From the NCBI GenBank assembly GCA_964553375.1, contig CAZKKN010000061.1:1-9880 (forward strand): a stretch of DNA of 9,880 nucleotides, given 5' to 3'. The position numbers were made by a program, and so were the translations under genes. The stretch comes from UBA9715 sp964553375. GTDB lineage: Bacteria > Actinomycetota > Coriobacteriia > Coriobacteriales > Eggerthellaceae. The first letter of the stretch is position 1. Each line of letters starts with the position of its first letter. The notes under the pieces are model-generated. The model did not search any database and was not told where the DNA came from. It saw nothing but the letters and a program-made list of their open reading frames with translations. Positions 5,824-9,880 of this stretch are shown piece by piece.

Positions 5824-6657
5824 CTACATCTCCTCCTTGAGTCTTTTTGCCACATGGTTGCCAGCTGCATTGAGCAATATCACCAGTGCGAGCAGCACCA
5901 CCGCCGTCGCATAGGTCTCGTCCATGTGCAGCCCTTCATTTGCGAGTACGTACATATGGACCGCAAGCGTTCTGCAGGAATCGAAGAGCGCGAAGATGCC
6001 CTCGCCTGCGAAATCCGGAATTTGCGCAACGGTGCCCGCGGTGAACAGGATCGCGGCCACTTCCCCTACGCAGCGTCCGAGCGCGAGAAGGATGCCGCCC
6101 AAGATACCGGGCAATGCGCTTGGAAGCACGCAGCGGAATACCGTCCTCACATGCCCCGCCCCAAGGGCGAAGCCGCCCTGCTTGTAGGAATCGGGCACAG
6201 CAAGCAAGGCTTCCTCGGTGGTGCGCATGACGACGGGGAGCACCATGATGGCGAGCGTGCATGCCCCCGAGAGCAAGGAAAGTCCCCAGCCTAGCACGGT
6301 TGTGAAGAACAGCAGTCCGAACAGGCCGTAGATGATCGACGGGATGCCCTGCAGTGTTTCTGTGGTCATGCGCACCACCTGAACGAACCGGCTGGAAGAG
6401 CGGGCATACTCCACGAGGTAGATGGCGGCTCCCATCCCGATGGGAATCGCTAAGATGAGCGCGAGGGCGGCCATGAGAAGCGTATCGATCAAAGCCGGCA
6501 TGAGCGATACGTTCTGGGACGTATACGTCCACTCGAAAAGCCGCGGACTCAGATGCGGGATGCCGTTCACGAGGATGTAACCCACGATACCTGCAAGGAC
6601 GATGGTTGTCAGTGCCGCCCCTATGTAAACCAGCACGCGAAGAAGCTTCGCCGTCAT
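5824..6657 (-). CDS. pstA: Phosphate ABC transporter permease PstA
   Basis: This encodes 277 residues with six likely membrane helices (including about 9-30, 56-82, 108-125, 128-144, 180-208 and 251-267). The cytoplasmic coupling (EAA) loop is EEALLAVPDSYKQGGFALGA (148-167). TETLQGIPSIIYGLFGLLFF and ALGRCVGEVAAILFTAG are typical PstA segments. It forms one half of the phosphate channel with PstC and contacts PstB. Its ATG overlaps the pstC stop by four bases (ATGA), behind a purine-rich AAAAGGGG, so it is translationally coupled. Confidence 0.95.
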   Translation of the reverse strand: MTAKLLRVLVYIGAALTTIVLAGIVGYILVNGIPHLSPRLFEWTYTSQNVSLMPALIDTLLMAALALILAIPIGMGAAIYLVEYARSSSRFVQVVRMTTETLQGIPSIIYGLFGLLFFTTVLGWGLSLLSGACTLAIMVLPVVMRTTEEALLAVPDSYKQGGFALGAGHVRTVFRCVLPSALPGILGGILLALGRCVGEVAAILFTAGTVAQIPDFAGEGIFALFDSCRTLAVHMYVLANEGLHMDETYATAVVLLALVILLNAAGNHVAKRLKEEM

Positions 6658-7511
6658 CGCGCCTCACCCCTTTTCTTGATGGCGTTGAAAAGGAGGCTGA
6701 TGAGCATGATGAACACGAACAGCACGACGCCCGTGGCGATGAGCGCCCCCCGGTGCAAATCGGCGGCATAACCCATTTCCAACACGATGTTGGCTGTCAT
6801 GGTGCGCACACCATCGAAGATGGAACCGGGGATGACAGGCTGGTTTCCCGCCACCATGACCACAGCCATTGTTTCTCCGATAGCGCGCCCCACCCCCAGC
6901 ACTATGCCCGCCATGATTCCCGAGGAAGCGGCAGGCACGAGCACGCTGAATACAGCATGCTCATGGGTGGCGCCTAAGGCGAGCGCGCCTTCGTAGTAGC
7001 TTTTCGGGACGGCATCGAGCGCATTTTTCGCCACAGTGATGATGGTGGGAAGTATCATGATGCCAAGCAGCACTGCCGCCGCTAGAAGGGATAGGCCACG
7101 TCCTGGCATGGTGATCCGTATAAACGGCACGATGACCATGAGGCCGAAAAAACCATATACCACCGATGGGATGCCTGCCAGAAGCTCGACCCCCGGACGC
7201 AGAATAGCGGCGACCCTCTTTTCGGCGAAGCGCGACAGAAAGATAGCGGTGAGGATGCCCGTGGGCACGCCTACGATGATCGCCCCTGCCGTCACGTAGA
7301 TACTGCCTACGATCATGGGAAAGATGCCATACATCCCGCTACCCGGCTTCCAGGTGGTTCCGAGAAGGAATTCGGGCAACCCGATCTGCATCATGGCGGG
7401 TACGCCGTTGGCGAACAGGAAGACGCAGATGAGCGCTACGGCCAGGATGGAGATCGCCGCCGCGAGGGCGAAGACTGCCTTCGCGGCGGTTTCTTTGATC
7501 TTCTGCGACAT
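6654..7511 (-). CDS. pstC: Phosphate ABC transporter permease PstC
   Basis: This encodes 285 residues with six likely helices. FAEKRVAAILRPGVELLAGI, PSVVYGFFGLMVIVPFIR and the coupling loop AKNALDAVPKSYYEGALALG (161-180) identify PstC; VGRAIGETMAVVMVAGN follows as in the family. It pairs with PstA in the membrane. It starts five bases after the pstS stop. No good Shine-Dalgarno sequence is visible in front of ATG 7511, so translation probably depends on ribosomes finishing pstS. That could also help keep permease levels below those of the binding protein. Confidence 0.95.
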   Translation of the reverse strand: MSQKIKETAAKAVFALAAAISILAVALICVFLFANGVPAMMQIGLPEFLLGTTWKPGSGMYGIFPMIVGSIYVTAGAIIVGVPTGILTAIFLSRFAEKRVAAILRPGVELLAGIPSVVYGFFGLMVIVPFIRITMPGRGLSLLAAAVLLGIMILPTIITVAKNALDAVPKSYYEGALALGATHEHAVFSVLVPAASSGIMAGIVLGVGRAIGETMAVVMVAGNQPVIPGSIFDGVRTMTANIVLEMGYAADLHRGALIATGVVLFVFIMLISLLFNAIKKRGEAR

Positions 7512-7516
7512 TATGC

Positions 7517-8437
7517 TCAGCCGATCACTTCAGCCCAATTGATAACGTTGCCCGAGAAGATGCCTTTCACCTGTTCGCTCGTGAGGCCGGTCACTTCGGA
7601 GGCGGGGGCGACGATAATCGCGATGCCGTCCTTGGCGATGGCGGTGGCCTTCGCGCCGGAAGCCGTCTCGGAATCCTTGAGCTCGCGAGAGGCCATGCCG
7701 ATATCGCAGGTTCCTTCAACAGCCATGTTCACGCCAGTGGTCGAATCGGACTGCTGCACTTCGATGGTGACATTCGGGTTTATGGCCTTATATGCTTCGG
7801 CGAGCTTCTCCATGACGGGCGTAACCGATGAGGAGCCAGCCACGACCACTTTGCCACTGGTGCCCGATGAGGCGAATGGCGTGGCTCCGTCGTCGACTGC
7901 GATATAACCGTTATCCTCCACGATCGTCTGACCATCGGAGCTCATGATGAAATCGATGAAGTCCTGGGCAGGGGCGCTTGGTGTGTCTGCGACAACGATG
8001 TTGAAGGGGCGCGACACCTTGTAATCGCCGCTCTTCACGTTTGCTGCAGTCGCGTCAACGCCGTCGATGATCAGCGCCTTCACCGTATCATTAAGCGAGC
8101 CGAGCGAGATATAACCAATGCCGTTGGGGTCATTTGCCACTGAAGTCATCATTACGGAAGTTGAGTTGGTGATGGCGGCGGAATCCGTTGTCATATCGAC
8201 TTTATTACCGCTCGCGTCCTTCTCTTCCAAGCCGAACAGCTCAATGAATGCGCCCCGTGTGCCTGACCCGTCTTCGCGGGAGTAGACGGAGATGGGGTTG
8301 CTTGATTGCGGTTCCGACGTGCTAGACCCTTCGGGCTGGGTTCCAGATGAAGAGCAGCCGAAGGCGCCTGCGATTCCCAGCGTAAGAGCTGCAATCAAGG
8401 CGATTGCGACTATCTTCTTCGATGCTTTCCTGGTCAT
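7517..8437 (-). CDS. pstS: Phosphate-binding lipoprotein PstS with circularly permuted lobes
   Basis: This encodes 306 residues from ATG 8437, with GAAAGGA (8444-8450 in plus coordinates) six bases upstream; a TTG two codons earlier is in frame but less likely. A signal peptide ends at lipobox AFGC (Cys28), followed by a Ser/Thr/Pro/Gln linker. The order of the folded part is unusual. Residues about 49-181 (ISVYSREDGSGTRGAF through GYISLGSLNDTVKAL, SRPFNIV and DGQTIVEDNGYIAV) correspond to the second half of an ordinary PstS. A short linker (182-195) follows. Residues about 196-306 (KVVVAGSSSVTPVMEKLAEA, CDIGMASREL, GIAIIVAP, NWAEV) correspond to the first half. Phosphate ligands expected from E. 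coli PstS are present in both halves: GSGTR with the preceding Arg54, GSSSVTP (201-207) and Asp245. It should therefore bind phosphate and deliver it to PstC/PstA. The frame is uninterrupted, and similar swapped proteins may exist in other gut anaerobes. Confidence 0.93.
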   Translation of the reverse strand: MTRKASKKIVAIALIAALTLGIAGAFGCSSSGTQPEGSSTSEPQSSNPISVYSREDGSGTRGAFIELFGLEEKDASGNKVDMTTDSAAITNSTSVMMTSVANDPNGIGYISLGSLNDTVKALIIDGVDATAANVKSGDYKVSRPFNIVVADTPSAPAQDFIDFIMSSDGQTIVEDNGYIAVDDGATPFASSGTSGKVVVAGSSSVTPVMEKLAEAYKAINPNVTIEVQQSDSTTGVNMAVEGTCDIGMASRELKDSETASGAKATAIAKDGIAIIVAPASEVTGLTSEQVKGIFSGNVINWAEVIG

Positions 8438-8461
8438 TCTCAATCCTTTCTGCGTTGAATG

Positions 8462-8493
8462 CCTCCTCTAACGGAGGGAGCCTAAGAGAAGGC
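8462..8493 (-). other. Small stem-loops in the pstS leader
   Basis: CCTCC (8462-8466) pairs with GGAGG (8473-8477), and GCCT (8480-8483) pairs with AGGC (8490-8493). Both would lie in the 5' leader of pstS mRNA between the likely promoter and the ribosome binding site. The arms are short and may be fortuitous; no known riboswitch pattern was recognised. Confidence 0.25.
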
Positions 8494-8505
8494 TCGCATT
8501 AAGAA

Positions 8506-8556
8506 TGGCCAAGCCGTGTATGGCGCATGTCAGAGAATTGCGAAGCTTTTGTAAAG
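8506..8556 (-). promoter_or_regulatory. Pho-box-like array of five 11-bp-spaced half sites upstream of pstS
   Basis: Read on the minus strand, CTTTACA (8556-8550), CTTCGCA (8545-8539), TCTGACA (8534-8528), CCATACA (8523-8517) and TTGGCCA (8512-8506) follow one another at exactly 11 bases. All five end in CA and four end in (A/G)CA. This spacing is that of PhoB and PhoP direct repeats upstream of pst promoters in other bacteria. The last unit sits where a -35 would be, with a weak -10 (TTCTTAAT region, about 8498-8505) after it, as in activator-dependent Pho promoters. Phosphate-starvation control is inferred. Confidence 0.55.
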
Positions 8557-8557
8557 T

Positions 8558-8609
8558 GTTCCCGCGGAGGAATCGCCGTTCGAGTGATTTAGCTCCGAAC
8601 GATGGGAAC
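8558..8609. repeat. Nested inverted repeats between ybaK-like gene and pst promoter
   Basis: GTTCCC (8558-8563) pairs with GGGAAC (8604-8609), and inside it CGTTCG (8577-8582) pairs with CGAACG (8596-8601). The structure lies directly after the YbaK-like gene (transcribed leftward) and just before the Pho-box-like array. It may separate the two transcription units, but it lacks a T-run on either side, so a terminator call is weak. Confidence 0.3.
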
Positions 8610-8656
8610 GTAGCCTCTTGCCCCGACTCGCTTCATGTGCAGAGCTGACGCGTCGG

Positions 8657-9151
8657 TCATGCATCGGCAGTTGAACGAGAGTCATCCGGTAGCTTGCAGA
8701 CGTCCACCCAGATGCAGCCGGGAAGAAGCCCGGTGAGCTCGTCTGGGGCCAGGGCGATGGCGCTGTTGGAGCTTCCGCAAGCAGGGTAGACCACCTCGAA
8801 TCGGCGAAGTGACTCGTCAAGGTACACATCGCAACCCTCGTTCACCCCGAAAGGGCATATGCCGCCAACAGCGTGCCCGATGCGCTCCTCCGCTTCTTCA
8901 GCCTTCAGCATCTTCGCCTTGCAGCCGAATCGCTCCTTGAACTTGGGGTTCGCTATGCGCGCATCCCCCGCGCAGACGATGAGCGCCACTCGATCTCCGA
9001 CGGCGAACGAGAGGGTCTTGGCGATGCGCGCCGGCTCGCAGCCCACTGCTTCGGCGGCAAGTTCCACGGTGGCGCTTGACATGTCGAATTCCATTACGTC
9101 GATGTCGCGGCCGTACTCGGCAAGGTAGGCCTTTGCTCGTTCAAGTGACAT
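8657..9151 (-). CDS. YbaK/EbsC-family aminoacyl-tRNA deacylase-like protein
   Basis: This encodes 164 residues; TAGGAGA precedes ATG 9151. It is a single YbaK/prolyl-tRNA-synthetase-associated domain. Landmarks are IAKTLSF (Lys45, matching the conserved lysine needed in YbaK-type editing), CAGDARIANPKFKERFGCKA, the glycine-rich signature IGHAVGGICPFG (91-102), and YPACGSSNSAIAL (about 122-134). Family members hydrolyse mischarged aminoacyl-tRNAs such as Cys-tRNA(Pro) or Ala-tRNA(Pro) in trans; the exact substrate here is not determined. It starts eight bases after the stop of the split-barrel gene and is surely co-transcribed with it. Confidence 0.9.
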   Translation of the reverse strand: MSLERAKAYLAEYGRDIDVMEFDMSSATVELAAEAVGCEPARIAKTLSFAVGDRVALIVCAGDARIANPKFKERFGCKAKMLKAEEAEERIGHAVGGICPFGVNEGCDVYLDESLRRFEVVYPACGSSNSAIALAPDELTGLLPGCIWVDVCKLPDDSRSTADA

Positions 9152-9159
9152 GGGGTCTC

Positions 9160-9672
9160 CTATGGTTCGCGTCGTTGCTTGGCGAGATCGCGCCCTTCCT
9201 TGCCGGTCATCTCTTCGATTCGCACGAGGATGATCGAACAGCGTGGGCCGCTTTTGGCGATATCGCCTTCGACAAGCTCTTCGAGCCCTGGGCAGTACTT
9301 GGCACCGAGGGCATGCAGGGCCTTCAGCCTGGTCTCCGGGTCATCCTCGATCCATGCTTCTCCGAAGACGACGATGCTGCGGAAGTGGTCGGTGATCCTC
9401 TCGGGCACGATGCGGCTTTGGCCCACTACGGTGAAACAGACTTTGGGGTCGCGTGCGATCGCGTCGATCTTGTGGCCCAGTTGCGCACTGTGCATGCAGA
9501 TGATCGGCAGTCCGTCATCAGTGTTGAGCAGCGCGTAGTTCATGGGGACGGCGTAGGGATAGCCGTCGGCTCCGTGCACGGCAAGGGTGCCGAACTGACC
9601 GTCTCGCAGCATTTCGAGGCATTCATCATGCGGGATATGCTGCTGCTTGCGTCTCATTCGAGGCATGTTCAT
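9160..9672 (-). CDS. NimA-like flavin-binding split-barrel protein (PNPOx-like)
   Basis: This encodes 170 residues; AAAGGAG is five bases before ATG 9672. The sequence follows the NimA/pyridoxamine 5'-phosphate oxidase-like split barrel: an N-terminal helix (CLEMLRDGQFGTLAV), VPMNYAL, then ICMHSAQLGHKIDAIARDPK (59-78), FTVVG, and YRS-type FRSIVVFGEAWI (97-108). His61 lies in the region where NimA proteins have a conserved histidine near the flavin or haem site. Such proteins bind FMN or F420-like cofactors, and NimA members reduce nitroimidazoles. Resistance or the natural substrate cannot be inferred from sequence alone. It is the first gene of a two-gene operon with the YbaK-like gene. No confident promoter could be assigned in 9673-9763. 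Confidence 0.88.
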   Translation of the reverse strand: MNMPRMRRKQQHIPHDECLEMLRDGQFGTLAVHGADGYPYAVPMNYALLNTDDGLPIICMHSAQLGHKIDAIARDPKVCFTVVGQSRIVPERITDHFRSIVVFGEAWIEDDPETRLKALHALGAKYCPGLEELVEGDIAKSGPRCSIILVRIEEMTGKEGRDLAKQRREP

Positions 9673-9763
9673 GGCCGCTCCTTTGTTTTGCCATGTTGGT
9701 AGCAGTACGCCATATTCGCAAAGGGTTCCTCATCATTTTACCTATTGGCCCCGGGTTGCATCG

Positions 9764-9880
9764 TGTGAAGCGCCCGAAGACCGTTCTGTCGCCTGCGAGC
9801 ATGCTATGCTGAGGGATGCGTTATACGGTCAATGCACCTACTGCGGGCACTGCCAGCCCTGCGTGGTCGGGATCGACATC
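9764..9880 (+). pseudogene. C-terminal fragment of a 4Fe-4S-type aldo/keto reductase, running off the window
   Basis: The frame ending at 9880 encodes LYGQCTYCGHCQPCVVGIDI at its end (9821-9880). This Cys-x2-Cys-x2-Cys-x3-Cys-x-x-Gly-Ile-Asp-Ile pattern is the iron-sulphur motif found near the C-terminus of one branch of bacterial aldo/keto reductases. Homology-like sequence begins only about 20 codons before it. The catalytic barrel, about 280 residues, should lie upstream but is absent: that space holds the split-barrel gene on the other strand. The nearest in-frame ATG (9806) has no ribosome binding site. It is therefore probably the tail of a 5'-deleted gene. A short ferredoxin-like open reading frame starting at 9806 and continuing past the window is the alternative. 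Confidence 0.55.

Noticed and set aside
5936..6769. 277-codon open frame on the minus strand overlapping pstA
   Set aside because: It is a shifted frame of pstA and pstC, rich in Arg, His and Ser, and the real proteins are unmistakable.
7517..8437. Frameshift or assembly rearrangement explaining the PstS order
   Set aside because: The reading frame is continuous, both halves keep their conserved motifs, and signal peptide, linker and operon spacing are normal, so an error is unlikely.
9076..9702. 208-codon open frame on the plus strand opposite the YbaK-like and NimA-like genes
   Set aside because: It is the antisense of two clearly recognisable proteins and has no family features of its own.

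Overview
The window reads as a moderately high-GC chromosome segment from an anaerobic gut-type actinobacterium, most likely class Coriobacteriia (Eggerthellaceae-like). This is inferred from codon use, a Tat-exported flavodoxin lipoprotein beside a CMD-cupin protein and a LysR regulator, a 4Fe-4S-type aldo/keto reductase fragment, and short 'ATCCCCGTCCCCTGACAT' interspersed repeats. No rRNA, tRNA, CRISPR array, integrase or intact transposase is visible, and no stretch over 300 bases lacks a gene.

Layout. (1) 1-816: a DUF488 gene bracketed by two pairs of same-orientation short repeats; the left edge is a perfect 38-bp palindrome. (2) 823-2030: a promoter overlapped by a perfect 40-bp palindrome, a 69-aa XRE-type regulator translationally coupled to a four-helix membrane protein, then the 3' end of an FtsX-like ABC permease gene with no beginning. 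(3) 2127-4967: a redox cluster with a CMD-cupin fusion protein, a Tat/lipoprotein flavodoxin, a small three-helix PQ-loop-like membrane protein on the opposite strand, and a LysR regulator with a dyad upstream. (4) 5002-8556, minus strand: a tightly packed pstS-pstC-pstA-pstB phosphate uptake operon, with five 11-bp-spaced Pho-box-like half sites upstream of pstS. No phoU, phoR or phoB is in the window. (5) 8657-9672, minus strand: a two-gene operon of a NimA-like flavin-binding split-barrel protein and a YbaK/EbsC-type editing protein. (6) 9764-9880, plus strand: the C-terminal cysteine motif of an aldo/keto reductase, apparently lacking its N-terminal part and running off the window.

How the genes work together. 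PstS captures phosphate outside the membrane, PstC and PstA form the channel, and PstB drives transport with ATP; the repeated half sites suggest PhoB/PhoP-type control. The LysR protein probably controls its neighbours in the redox cluster. The XRE protein probably represses its own two-gene operon through the palindrome.

The most striking observation is PstS. Its two sequence blocks are in swapped order: the segment carrying the phosphate-binding GSGTR motif comes first, and the segment that normally begins the mature protein comes last. This is a natural circular permutation inside one uninterrupted reading frame.
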